A stretch of 64,000 nucleotides of DNA from Limnohabitans sp. 2KL-51 (GCF_003063645.1 NZ_NESJ01000003.1:62001-126000), one strand, 5' to 3'; positions 47,624 to 57,470 are shown, counted from the first letter of the stretch. Numbers and translations: made by a program. Notes: generated by a model not told the origin, from the letters alone.

Positions 47624-48415
47624 ATGCATGTTTTAGTAACTGGCGCGACTGGGGGAATTGGCCGAGGCATCTGCGAGGTGCTGGCCTCGCAGACCACACA
47701 AGAACTGAAGCTGACTGTGGCCAGCACACAAAACGGCGAACGCCTGTCGGCCTTGCTTCAGGCCCTGCGTGACATGGGCTTACAGGCTCAGGGTGTAGTG
47801 GGCGATGTGACACGCCCCGAGGATGCAATGCGAATGGTGCAAGAGGCCCTGATGGTCCATGGCGATCTGGACGCCTTGGTCTGCGTGGCGGGCGCATCAG
47901 GGCCTGGCAAATTGGCCGAATTGTCGGTCGAGCAATGGGACTTGACCTTCAACCTCAACACCCGCTCGGTGTTCCTGATGGCACAAGCGGCATACCCGTC
48001 GCTCAAGCGCACAAGAGGCAGCATCACCGCCATTGCTTCCATGTCAGGCTTGCATCCGCATCCGGGCTATGGCGCTTACTCGCCGGCCAAAGCAGCACTC
48101 ATCATGCTTTGTCGTCAATTGGCACAAGAGTGGGGGCCAGAAGGTATTCGAACCAATACGGTATGCCCGGGCATGGTCCGAACCCCGCTGACCGAGGCGG
48201 TCTACCAAGACGCCGACACCAAAGCGCGGCGCGAAGCCCTGGTTCCCATGGGGCGCATCGGCCGGCCCGATGACATTGGGCAAGCCGTACATTACCTGAT
48301 CAGTGCGGGCGCAAGCTACGTCAATGGTCAAAACCTCGTGGTCGACGGTGGCGTAGCCGACCACATGCTGACCATGATCCCGGGACGCCCCGGCAAACCA
48401 CCCACGAAAGATTGA
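47624..48415 (+). CDS. SDR family oxidoreductase
   Basis: MHVLVTGATGGIGRGICEVLASQ, YSPAKAALIMLCRQLAQEWGPEGIRTNTVCPGMVRTPL. Confidence 0.92.
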   Translation: MHVLVTGATGGIGRGICEVLASQTTQELKLTVASTQNGERLSALLQALRDMGLQAQGVVGDVTRPEDAMRMVQEALMVHGDLDALVCVAGASGPGKLAELSVEQWDLTFNLNTRSVFLMAQAAYPSLKRTRGSITAIASMSGLHPHPGYGAYSPAKAALIMLCRQLAQEWGPEGIRTNTVCPGMVRTPLTEAVYQDADTKARREALVPMGRIGRPDDIGQAVHYLISAGASYVNGQNLVVDGGVADHMLTMIPGRPGKPPTKD

Positions 48416-48416
48416 C

Positions 48417-49196
48417 ATGAATTCAACTTATCTCTCGCAATCGTTTGGCCTGCAAGGTCGCACCGCTTTGATCACCGGCTCGGCCAGAGGCATTGGCTTG
48501 GCCATCGCCACGGCACTGGGACACGCCGGAGCACGCGTGCTGATCAACGACCTTCAAACGCAAGCCGCAGACGATGCTGTGTACAGCCTGCAGGTACTGG
48601 GCATTGAGGCGCGTGCGGCCTGCTTTGATGTCGCTGATATGGCAGCTGTTCAGACTGCAGCGCAAGCACTGGACACCGCAGGCTTGACGGTCGACATCCT
48701 GGTGAACAATGCAGGCAACCAAAATCGCAAAGCCCTCGTGGAGATGAGCCGGGAAGAATGGCAAAAAATCCAAGACGTGCATGTGGGCGGTGCGTTCAAC
48801 TGTTCTCGCGTGTTTTTGCCCGGCATGTGCACACGGGGTTTTGGCCGAGTCGTCATGACCTCGTCGGTTTCGGGCCAGTCCACCATGCCGCTCATTGGCG
48901 CTTACTCCACAGCGAAGGCTGCTTTGGGGGCCATGGCCCGCGCCATCGCTGTGGAGTACGGCGCCAGCGGCATCACGGCCAATGCGATTGCCCCCGGCTT
49001 TGTCCGTACCGAATTCACAGCGGGTCTGCAGCAGCGCGAAGGTTTTGAGGATTTCTTGCGCCAAGAAGTGCCACAAGCTCGTTGGGCCACGCCAGAAGAC
49101 GTCGCCCCTGTCGTCTTGTTTCTGGTGTCCCCTGCAGCGGGGTATGTGAATGGCCAGACGCTGGCGATCGATGGCGGCTTGCTGGCCCAGATGTGA
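48417..49196 (+). CDS. SDR family oxidoreductase
   Basis: GLQGRTALITGSARGIGLAIATALGHAGARVLINDLQ, YSTAKAALGAMARAIAVEYGASGITANAIAPGFVRTEF. Confidence 0.92.
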   Translation: MNSTYLSQSFGLQGRTALITGSARGIGLAIATALGHAGARVLINDLQTQAADDAVYSLQVLGIEARAACFDVADMAAVQTAAQALDTAGLTVDILVNNAGNQNRKALVEMSREEWQKIQDVHVGGAFNCSRVFLPGMCTRGFGRVVMTSSVSGQSTMPLIGAYSTAKAALGAMARAIAVEYGASGITANAIAPGFVRTEFTAGLQQREGFEDFLRQEVPQARWATPEDVAPVVLFLVSPAAGYVNGQTLAIDGGLLAQM

Positions 49197-49287
49197 AACT
49201 CTCAAAAGCGAAACACGCGAAGCTTCAGATGTGACAGGACTGGCGCTTGGTACATTCCATACTTGCAAGCAATCACTTGGAGCAAGC

Positions 49288-50169
49288 ATGAAAAAAATCG
49301 GCATGATCGGCATTGGCATGATGGGCCATGGCATCGCGAGCAACTTGCTCAAGCACGGGCAAAGCCTGTCGGTGCTCGAACACCCAGGCAACCAGCCGCT
49401 GGACGCACTGCTGGCCGCTGGCGCACGCACCTGCACCACGCCCCAGGCACTCGCCGCACAGTCGGATGTGATCATCCTGTGCGTGACGGGCACGCCACAA
49501 GTTGAGGCGGTGTTGCTGGGCGAAGACGGTGTCTTGAAGGGCATGCGCCCGGGCACCATCGTCATCGACTGCTCGACTGCCGTGCCCTCCTCCACCGAAA
49601 AAGTGGCGGCCACGGTGATCGCCCAGGGCGGGCAGTTTCTCGACTCGCCCATGACGCGCACCCCCAAAGAAGCCGCCGAGGGCCGCCTGAACTTGTTGGT
49701 GGGTGGCGATGCGGCCTTGTTTGAAAGCTGCAAACCCATCCTGGCCTGCTTTGCAGAAAACATCGTGCACACCGGCCCGATTGGTTCGGGCCACCGCATG
49801 AAGCTGTTGCACAACTACGTGTCGCTTGGCACCGTGACGCTGCTGGCCGAAGCCGCAGCCTGCGCACAACGTGCGGGCGTGGACGCCCACACTTTTGTGG
49901 AAGTGCTGTCCAAAGGCGGCGGCTGGGGCGCTGCGCTCGACCGCCTCAAACCCACTCTGACGTCTGGTGACACCTCGGGCCTGCGGTTCAGCATGCGCAA
50001 CGCGCTCAAAGACTTGAGTTATTACAACCAGATGGCCATCGACACCCACGCCGACCACACCGTGGCTCAAGCGGTCAAAAATACGCTGGAGACCGCTTGT
50101 AAGGAAGGCGATCCGAATGCGCTGGTGCCTGAGCTGGTAGCGCTGCTGGTCAAGCGTCCAAAGGCCTGA
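49288..50169 (+). CDS. NAD(P)-dependent beta-hydroxyacid dehydrogenase (3-hydroxyisobutyrate dehydrogenase-like)
   Basis: MKKIGMIGIGMMGHGIASNLLKHGQSLSVLEH, FLDSPMTRTPKEAAEGRLNLLVGGD, GSGHRMKLLHNYVSLG. Confidence 0.9.
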   Translation: MKKIGMIGIGMMGHGIASNLLKHGQSLSVLEHPGNQPLDALLAAGARTCTTPQALAAQSDVIILCVTGTPQVEAVLLGEDGVLKGMRPGTIVIDCSTAVPSSTEKVAATVIAQGGQFLDSPMTRTPKEAAEGRLNLLVGGDAALFESCKPILACFAENIVHTGPIGSGHRMKLLHNYVSLGTVTLLAEAAACAQRAGVDAHTFVEVLSKGGGWGAALDRLKPTLTSGDTSGLRFSMRNALKDLSYYNQMAIDTHADHTVAQAVKNTLETACKEGDPNALVPELVALLVKRPKA

Positions 50170-50196
50170 CCCTGGATAACCATCGCGTCAGAACCA

Positions 50197-50340
50197 TTGG
50201 ATTCGCGTGATTGGATTGCGGGTCTGAAAAAAGGTCTCCACATCACTGAGACTTTCGACGCTGCACACCCGTGCCTGAGTGCCACCGAAAAGGGCGAACG
50301 CTTCGGTATGACGGTCTTCAAGTCATTGGCTGGTCCTTGC
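50197..50340 (+). pseudogene. IclR-family regulator remnant (N-terminal HTH region)
   Basis: MDSRDWIAGLKKGLHITETFDAAHPCLSATEKGERFGMT resembles PobR/PcaR-type IclR N-termini; similarity is then lost. Confidence 0.6.
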
Positions 50341-50360
50341 AAGACAAGCCTGCAGACCGA

Positions 50361-51854
50361 TCAGTTCAGTCCGCGAAGACGCCTCCACCATTGCGTTTGG
50401 CTGACCAAGGTGAACACGACTGCCGCCAGGATAATTGCTGAAAGGGGCGTAGTGAAAAACTCGGTGACAAACAACCACCCATCGTTGTTGGTGGCCATCA
50501 TGGCCTGGCGGTAACTGCGGTCCATCATCGGGCCCAAAATCATGCCAAGAACCACGGGACCCACTTGGAAGCCGTACATCTTCAGAAAGTACCCCAACAC
50601 ACCGAAGCCCAACATCCAGTACACATCGACCGGGTTGTTGTTGATGGCATAGGCCCCCACCGCCGACAAGACCAAAATCAAGGGCAACAAAACGGGCTTA
50701 GGGGTCTCCACAATCTTGGCAAAAATCTTGATTCCAGTGAGACCAAAGATCAGCAAGAAAATATTCGCCAATGTGAGCGATCCAACCACAAACCAGAACA
50801 AGTGAGGGGTCTCGATCATCAGCATCGGACCGGGTTTGAGGCCATGAATGTAGAGCGCGCCAATGATCACAGCAGTCACGGCATCTCCTGGGATACCCAG
50901 TGTCATCATCGGAATATAAGCACCACCGACAGCCGCGTTATTGGCCGACTCAGGTGCCACCAGGCCTTCATATGCACCTTCACCAAAGGGTCTTGAAGGA
51001 TTTTTGACCGTGCGCTTGGCATGGTCGTAGGCCATCAAAGCGGCAATATCACCGCCCGCACCAGGCAAAGCACCCACCACAACGCCAATCCCAGATGTTC
51101 GTGTGGCCAGTGGAAGATATTTTTTCAGCAAGCCCCATGAAGGGATGATTTTGCTCACGTTTTGCTTGACCGCTTTGATTTTCAACTCATGGATTTGCGC
51201 AATCACTTCGGCCACACCAAAGAAACCAATCATGGCGGCCACATAAGAAATGCCCGCCGACATTTGAAGGCTACCAAAAGTCAGGCGATTTTCACCGGTC
51301 ATCGGGTCCAGGCCCACACAAGCAATGAGCGCGCCCAAGGCGCCTGCAAAAATACCCTTTGACAGCGATTGTCCAGACAAACTGCCCACCAGCAAAATGC
51401 CCCACAAGGCCAACAAAAGATACTCGCGTGGGCCAAACATCAAGGCCAAATCAGCCACGGCAGGCGCTGCGATAGCCAGGGCCAAAATACCAATGAACCC
51501 TCCATAGACCGACACCACCGTGGTCAAACCAATGGCCTGCCCTGCTTCACCAAGTTTGGCCAAGGGATAGCCATCCAAACCTGTGGCAATGGCAGCAGGC
51601 GCACCAGGAATGTTCAACAAAATTGCACTTCGAGAGCCTCCATACACACCCCCCAAATAAATACCCGAGATCAGCGCCAGCGCTTCGTTGATGTCCCACT
51701 TGAAAGTGAATGAAATCAAAATGGACACTGCCATGGTGACCGACAACCCCGGAATGGCACCGATGTAAATACCTGCAAAAGTTCCTGCTGCCGTCAGCAA
51801 CAACATTTTCACGTCCAGCCAGGACATGAAGAAATAACCCAACGATTCCATCAT
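50361..51854 (-). CDS. Tripartite tricarboxylate transporter large permease (TctA)
   Basis: MMESLGYFFMSWLDVKMLLLTAAGTFAGIYIGAIPGLSVTMAVSILISFTFKWD, GALPGAGGDIAALMAYDHAKR; ATG overlaps the TctB stop. Confidence 0.93.
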   Translation of the reverse strand: MMESLGYFFMSWLDVKMLLLTAAGTFAGIYIGAIPGLSVTMAVSILISFTFKWDINEALALISGIYLGGVYGGSRSAILLNIPGAPAAIATGLDGYPLAKLGEAGQAIGLTTVVSVYGGFIGILALAIAAPAVADLALMFGPREYLLLALWGILLVGSLSGQSLSKGIFAGALGALIACVGLDPMTGENRLTFGSLQMSAGISYVAAMIGFFGVAEVIAQIHELKIKAVKQNVSKIIPSWGLLKKYLPLATRTSGIGVVVGALPGAGGDIAALMAYDHAKRTVKNPSRPFGEGAYEGLVAPESANNAAVGGAYIPMMTLGIPGDAVTAVIIGALYIHGLKPGPMLMIETPHLFWFVVGSLTLANIFLLIFGLTGIKIFAKIVETPKPVLLPLILVLSAVGAYAINNNPVDVYWMLGFGVLGYFLKMYGFQVGPVVLGMILGPMMDRSYRQAMMATNNDGWLFVTEFFTTPLSAIILAAVVFTLVSQTQWWRRLRGLN

Positions 51855-52360
51855 TTCAACCACTCCGGTGTGTAGGGTCCCAACAAAGAGCCTGCAGGTA
51901 ACACCACAGAAAACGCCGTTTGAAAAACAATGAAAATACAAAAAAGGACCAAGGCACTGACCCAAAGATTGACAACAATCTTTTTGCTGCCCAGAACCTG
52001 CATTGACATCAGGAGAAACGCGTAGGAAGAAACCAAAAATCCCGTCACTTCCAGCGCCAACATGTAACCCACAATCAGTGCTACAAACAAAATTAGCTTC
52101 AAGGGCGCCAACTGAATCACAAACTGTTGAAACACCGTTTGATCAGTATCGGCACTTGGTGAAGCCTTCCATGCCTGGCGCAAACTCATCAGGCCAGTGA
52201 CCAGCATCAAGCCAGCGCAGAACATTGGGAAGACGCCAGGTGAAGAAATAGAATCAAATTTGGAAATGCGGAAGGATGACCAGAGCATGAATGCACTGAA
52301 CGCTACAACCAGTGCCATGAAACTCAATTCGCCCGGCAGTCGCGGAGGGTTGGTGCTCAT
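51851..52360 (-). CDS. Tripartite tricarboxylate transporter small permease (TctB)
   Basis: About 170 aa, four TM segments, adjacent to TctA/TctC. Confidence 0.88.
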   Translation of the reverse strand: MSTNPPRLPGELSFMALVVAFSAFMLWSSFRISKFDSISSPGVFPMFCAGLMLVTGLMSLRQAWKASPSADTDQTVFQQFVIQLAPLKLILFVALIVGYMLALEVTGFLVSSYAFLLMSMQVLGSKKIVVNLWVSALVLFCIFIVFQTAFSVVLPAGSLLGPYTPEWLK

Positions 52361-52454
52361 GATAAATAATCCTAAAACAAAAATGCCCTTAACGGACTCA
52401 GTGAAGCAGGCACATCAGGCCACCACAAAGGGGTGCCTGATGTGCCTATCTGCA

Positions 52455-53468
52455 TCAAGGTTTGGGGATGCCTAAGGTGGCTGGGTCTACTTTGGCGGCA
52501 CCCGCACCTTGGTACAACCAAGCGGTGGTGGACTGGAACTTCTTGATGAACTTTTCGGCCTCAGCACCACTGATGTTGAGCATGGTGGTGCCGCGTCCTG
52601 TCATCATGTCGCGGTATTGGGGGTTCTCACCGGCCTTCTTGAAAGCGGCAACCAACTTGGCCTTGACATCTTCAGGTGTCTCTTTGCGCACAAAGACGCC
52701 GTACCACGAGCCCCAAGGCAAGAACTTGGTGATGTTCTTAAGTGAAGGCGCATCTGTCACGGGTGCAATACCCTGAAAAGACTTGCTGTCCACCACACCC
52801 AGCGCTTTCAGACGACCAGCCTTGATGTGCTCAATGGCAGGGCCTGAAGCGATGAATCCAATGTCAACGTGCCCCCCTGAAAGGGCGGCAATCGCAGGAC
52901 CTTCTCCGTCAAAGGGCACTTTGATGGTTTCAAATTTGGTCAACGTGGTGACCATGGCGTTCATGGTGAAAGGCACCGTCCCTTGTCCAGCAAGGTACTG
53001 CTTAACCTTGTTGGGGTTGGCCTGCACATGGCTGATCAAATCCTGAGTGGTGTTCCAAGGCGCATTGGGACGTGCCACCAACAAAATGGTGTTGGCCACT
53101 GCAGCGATGTTGATCGGGGTGAATTTATCGTAATCAAAATCGGCCACACCCATCACACGGAACAGCGCTTGTGGCTCGGCACCCATCAAAATGGTGTAAC
53201 CATCTGCAGGCTGTTGCAACACAAAGTTTGCGCCAATCACACCAGCGGCACCGGGTTTGTTTTGCAGCACGATTTTTCGGCCCAGTGCTTCTTCTGCATA
53301 GGGCGCATAGCCGCGCATGGCCACGTCGGTACCGCCACCTGCGCCCCACTGGATTACTGCAGTCACATCACGAGCGGGATAGGCCTGAGCCATGGCTTGC
53401 CCACCCACGGTGACCGCAGTGACGGCCAGCAAGGCAGCGCTCAGAAATTGTCGTTTCTTCAAGGTCAT
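52455..53468 (-). CDS. Tripartite tricarboxylate transporter substrate-binding protein (Bug/TctC family)
   Basis: AYPARDVTAVIQWGAGGGTDVAMRGYAPYAEEALGRKIVLQNKPGAAGVIGANFVLQQPADGYTILMG. Confidence 0.93.
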   Translation of the reverse strand: MTLKKRQFLSAALLAVTAVTVGGQAMAQAYPARDVTAVIQWGAGGGTDVAMRGYAPYAEEALGRKIVLQNKPGAAGVIGANFVLQQPADGYTILMGAEPQALFRVMGVADFDYDKFTPINIAAVANTILLVARPNAPWNTTQDLISHVQANPNKVKQYLAGQGTVPFTMNAMVTTLTKFETIKVPFDGEGPAIAALSGGHVDIGFIASGPAIEHIKAGRLKALGVVDSKSFQGIAPVTDAPSLKNITKFLPWGSWYGVFVRKETPEDVKAKLVAAFKKAGENPQYRDMMTGRGTTMLNISGAEAEKFIKKFQSTTAWLYQGAGAAKVDPATLGIPKP

Positions 53469-53773
53469 TTTGTCTCCATCAAGTTTCATAAAAAAGACTC
53501 AAGTCCAATCACCCGGACTCATGGGTTTCACGCTTGTGCAGAACTCTCAGGTCAATGCACTTTAAAAGGATCCATCCATATTTCGATCCATACAGACCCT
53601 AAAAAGTACGGTTCACCTATTAGAAACCGTTCGACAAACGAACGCATCAAGGGTAAACGCTGATCTATTCAGAGGCCTCAATCCAGAGGACTTGTAACTT
53701 CCAAATTTTGACAACGCCCATACCACTGGGACACCACGAGTCACGCCTTGAACAGGGCATTTCGTGCTCTTGC

Positions 53774-55495
53774 TCATGAGGCGTCTGCCAGTGCATTTTT
53801 CACAGCCAGGCTGGCAAAGACCAATGCCGGGCCAATCGTGATACCGGGCGCTGGGTAGACACCGCCCATGATGGAATTCATGTCATTGCCCACCGCATAC
53901 AAACCGGCGATACATTGACCCTGTGCGTTGAGCACCTGGGCATGTTCGTTGGTCTGCAAGCCTTGCGCTGCGCCAATGTCACCAGGGTAGAGCTTGACGG
54001 CGTAGTAAGGGCCTTCGCTGATCTGGCCCAAATTGGGATTGAGGCCACCGGCGGCGGCATCGCCAATGTTCTGCTGGTAGGCCGTCACGCCGCGCTTGAA
54101 CTGGGTGTCCACCCCCGCTCGCGCAAAGGCATTGTTGTTGGCAACCGATTGGGCCAAACCGTCTGCCGAAATACACAACTTGTCCGCCAACTCTTGCAAG
54201 CTGTTGGCTTCGGTCAGGTAACCATCATCCAAGAAAGGTGACAAGCCTTTGCCACCCGGTCGCACCATGCCCATGCCGTATTGGCGCAGGGCTTTGGCAT
54301 CGGCTATTAAATAGGCGGGCACGGCTTGTTGGGCCGCTTGCATACCCAGCGCAAACAAATGGTAAGAAGTGCTTTCATTCACAAAGCGCTCACCCGCCTG
54401 GTTGACGGTGATCATGCCGGGCTTGGCGCGGTCCATCACAAAGTGGGGGAATACCGCAGTGCTGCCATCGGTACGCTTGCGCAAAGACACCGGCGCCCAG
54501 AAAGCGGGGCTTTGTGCGCCCTGACCTTCCACAGCACCCAAGCCGCGTGCCAAGGCCAATGCCTCGCCAGTGTGGCCAGGTGCGGCAGGACACCACTCAG
54601 CAGAAATACCGGGCAATTTGTCTGCACGCAAAACCGGGTCGCGGTTGAAACCGCCACTGGCCAACACCACACCTTTTTTGGCCAGCACGCGGGCGTTGCC
54701 GGTGGCGCTGCTCAGTCGCACCGCCACCACACGGCCCTTATCGTCACGCTCAATTGAAGTCACCGAGGTCTTGAGTGCCAGCGTGGCCGTGCCTTGTTGC
54801 GACAAGGCATGCATCAAGTGCCCCACCAAGGCATTGCCCATCACCAGGCGGGTGCCGCGTGCGTGAGAGAGGCGATCCAGCAGATGCCGCCACACGATGC
54901 TGAGTGAGTGCTTGAGAGAGACCCAAGACTTGGTCATGGCCAGCAAATGGTTGATATCGGTGCGATCCACCATCATGCCGCTCAGCACTGTGAACTCGGG
55001 GATAGGTGGGCGCAACAGCGGGAACAGTTTGCCCAGCAAGCGACCATCGAAAGGCTCAGGCTCTAGCGCACGGCCATTCAAGGTCGAGCCGGGCAAATCG
55101 CTGATGTAGTCCGGGTGCTTGGCATAAGGACGGAACCTCACTGTCGTGAGTGCTTCAATTTTGGCCACGGCCTCAGGACCGTTCTTGAGGAAGGCGTCAC
55201 GCAAGGCTGCTGGCGCTTGCGTGCCCACAGCATGGTTCAAGTAAGTCGTCACATCGGCCAGGGTATCGCTGGCGTTGACCTTGGCCGCGTGGTGCGTACC
55301 TGGCACCCAGGTGGTGCCGGCTGACCAGGCGGTAGTGCCGCCAACCAACTCGGTGCGCTCGACCACCAACACTTTGGCCCCATCGATGGCGGCAAAGACC
55401 GCCGCCGACAAGCCCGCACCGCCCGCGCCGATGACCACCAGGTCAAACTCGGTGCCGTCTTGCAAGCCCTCCAGACCGCTCTTCAGAACTTGCAT
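53774..55495 (-). CDS. FAD-binding dehydrogenase (KSTD/fumarate reductase flavoprotein-like)
   Basis: FDLVVIGAGGAGLSAAVFAAIDGAKVLVVERTELVGGTTAWSAGTTWVPG...GNDMNSIMGGVYPAPGITIGPALVFA. Confidence 0.9.
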   Translation of the reverse strand: MQVLKSGLEGLQDGTEFDLVVIGAGGAGLSAAVFAAIDGAKVLVVERTELVGGTTAWSAGTTWVPGTHHAAKVNASDTLADVTTYLNHAVGTQAPAALRDAFLKNGPEAVAKIEALTTVRFRPYAKHPDYISDLPGSTLNGRALEPEPFDGRLLGKLFPLLRPPIPEFTVLSGMMVDRTDINHLLAMTKSWVSLKHSLSIVWRHLLDRLSHARGTRLVMGNALVGHLMHALSQQGTATLALKTSVTSIERDDKGRVVAVRLSSATGNARVLAKKGVVLASGGFNRDPVLRADKLPGISAEWCPAAPGHTGEALALARGLGAVEGQGAQSPAFWAPVSLRKRTDGSTAVFPHFVMDRAKPGMITVNQAGERFVNESTSYHLFALGMQAAQQAVPAYLIADAKALRQYGMGMVRPGGKGLSPFLDDGYLTEANSLQELADKLCISADGLAQSVANNNAFARAGVDTQFKRGVTAYQQNIGDAAAGGLNPNLGQISEGPYYAVKLYPGDIGAAQGLQTNEHAQVLNAQGQCIAGLYAVGNDMNSIMGGVYPAPGITIGPALVFASLAVKNALADAS

Positions 55496-55496
55496 C

Positions 55497-56303
55497 TCAT
55501 TTCCTCATCAAAAATTCGACCATCAGGTCTTTGACTTGGGCAAACATCTCTGTACCCGTCAGGGTGTTGCAACCCAGCGCACGGGCTGTGGTAATCATCG
55601 GTGGCACAGTGGGCGCGGTGATCACGCAACCGACAAACATGTCCGGTTTGAACTTCGAAGCATCAATCGGGTAAGGATCGCCCTCTTTCATGCCGATCGG
55701 CGTGGCGTTGATGGCGATGTCAAAGCCTGTCGGGTCGCTGCTGCCGGCGACCACTTTGCACTGGCCCAGCGAGGCCAGGCGCTGCACCAAGGTATCCCGG
55801 CGCACCGTGTCTTGGTCATGGATGGCCAGTTCGCGCAAACCGCCTGTGGCCAAGGCATACGCGATGGCCGAACCGGCACCGCCTGCGCCCACCAGCAAGG
55901 CTTTGTGGCCCGCCAGCTTGACGCCTTTCAACGTCAAGGCCTGCACATAGGCTTGGCCATCAAACATGTCGCCATGCCAAGAGCCATCGGCATTGCGGCG
56001 CAAGGTGTTGATGGATTTCAAAAACGCACCCCTCTCCGAGGTGGTAGCGCACAGATCAAAGTAAGCGAACTTGTGCGGCACCGTGACGATGATGCCGTCC
56101 ACGTTTTTGCACAAGGACACACCAGCCGTCCAAGCGGCCAGATCGGCCGGGAGCACATGGGCCGGGATGCACAAGGCGTTCAGCCCCGCATCTTGAAAAG
56201 ACTGGCTCACGCCGGCAGGCGATTTGACCTGGGCAATCGGATCGCCCACGATGAAATGGATGCGCGAAGCACCGTCCAGAGTCAAAGGTTTGTTCGTATT
56301 CAT
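55497..56303 (-). CDS. Shikimate/quinate dehydrogenase family protein (AroE-like), second copy
   Basis: IHFIVGDPIAQVKSPAGVSQSFQDAGLNALCIPAHV...IVTVPHKFAYFDLC...ALLVGAGGAGSAIAYALATGG...INATPIGMKEGDPYPID. Confidence 0.9.
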   Translation of the reverse strand: MNTNKPLTLDGASRIHFIVGDPIAQVKSPAGVSQSFQDAGLNALCIPAHVLPADLAAWTAGVSLCKNVDGIIVTVPHKFAYFDLCATTSERGAFLKSINTLRRNADGSWHGDMFDGQAYVQALTLKGVKLAGHKALLVGAGGAGSAIAYALATGGLRELAIHDQDTVRRDTLVQRLASLGQCKVVAGSSDPTGFDIAINATPIGMKEGDPYPIDASKFKPDMFVGCVITAPTVPPMITTARALGCNTLTGTEMFAQVKDLMVEFLMRK

Positions 56304-56324
56304 AGACGCGATGATACATAAAAA

Positions 56325-56377
56325 CGGAATTAAATTCCATTTTTGAATTAATTTCCGAAAAACAATATACTTGCGTC
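56325..56377. promoter_or_regulatory. Palindromic operator-like region in the divergent promoter
   Basis: CGGAATTAAATTCC with perfect palindrome GGAATTAAATTCC (56326-56338), followed by GAATTAATTTCCG in inverted relation. Confidence 0.6.
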
Positions 56378-56408
56378 ATTGAAACCCCTTGCTACCCTGC
56401 AAAGCCCC

Positions 56409-57470
56409 ATGCAAAAGTTCCCTCTGGCCGTGATTGGCGCTGGCGTAATTGGCCGGACGCACATCGAACGCATTCTGAAAACACCCGAGTTCACTCTGGT
56501 GGGCGTGGCCGAGCCGGGCGAGGCAGGTCGCCACTGGTGCGCCGAACGGAGCATCCCTGTTTTTGAAAACCACCAAAGTTTGCTGGAAGCCACCCGCCCC
56601 CAGGGCCTGGTGATCGCCACTCCCAACGCCACACATGTGGAGGTGGCGGCCGACTGCATGGCGCGCGGCATCGCAGTGCTGATCGAAAAGCCGGTGACCG
56701 ACACGCTGGCCGCTGCCGAGCGCCTGATCCAGATCGAACAAGACACCGGCGTGCCAGTGCTGGTGGGTCACCACCGCCGACACAACCCGATCTTGCAAAG
56801 GGCTCGCCAAATCGTGGCGGACGGACGCTTGGGCCAGGTGCTCAGCGCCAACGTGATGGCCAACTTTTATAAACCCTCTGCATACTTTGATGTGGCCTGG
56901 CGTCGCCAAGCCGGCGGGGGACCGGTGCTGATCAACCTGATCCACGACATCGACATGCTGGTGTTTTTGCTCGGCGACGTGCGCGCGGTGCATGGCTGCC
57001 TGTCTAGCGCGGTGCGGGGTTTTGAAGTAGAAGACACCGGTTCGGCCCTGTTCGAATTTGCATCTGGCACGCAAGCCGTGATGACGGTGTCAGACACAGC
57101 AGTGTCTCCCTGGTGCTGGGATTTTTGTGCGGGCGAGCAAAGCCAATACCCGCGTCAAAACGTGCAGTCGCACTTTTTGTCGGGTACGCAAGGCTCGCTG
57201 TCACTGCCCGATCTGGCGCTGTGGCGCTATGAGGGCGAGCGCCACTGGCACCACGAAATGATGCGCGAGCAAAGCCGGGTACACGAGGTCGACGTGTACG
57301 TGCAACAGCTGCAGCATTTCCGCGCTGTGGCAGAGCGGCGCGAACAGCCAATCTGCTCGGCCCTGGACGGCTGGCGCACCCTGCAAGCCACTTTGGCCTT
57401 GCTGCAGGCGGCCCGCAACGGTCAACGTCAAACCTGCCCGACCTTCACGGCATCTAGGAAACACACATGA
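56409..57470 (+). CDS. Gfo/Idh/MocA-family oxidoreductase
   Basis: FPLAVIGAGVIGRTHIERILKTPEFTLVGVAEPG...VLIEKPVTDTLAAAERLIQIEQDTGVPVLVGHHRRHNP. Confidence 0.92.
   Translation: MQKFPLAVIGAGVIGRTHIERILKTPEFTLVGVAEPGEAGRHWCAERSIPVFENHQSLLEATRPQGLVIATPNATHVEVAADCMARGIAVLIEKPVTDTLAAAERLIQIEQDTGVPVLVGHHRRHNPILQRARQIVADGRLGQVLSANVMANFYKPSAYFDVAWRRQAGGGPVLINLIHDIDMLVFLLGDVRAVHGCLSSAVRGFEVEDTGSALFEFASGTQAVMTVSDTAVSPWCWDFCAGEQSQYPRQNVQSHFLSGTQGSLSLPDLALWRYEGERHWHHEMMREQSRVHEVDVYVQQLQHFRAVAERREQPICSALDGWRTLQATLALLQAARNGQRQTCPTFTASRKHT

Noticed and set aside
48423-49814. 463-aa minus-strand ORF
   Set aside because: Antisense to an SDR and the 3-hydroxyisobutyrate dehydrogenase-like gene, both with clear families.
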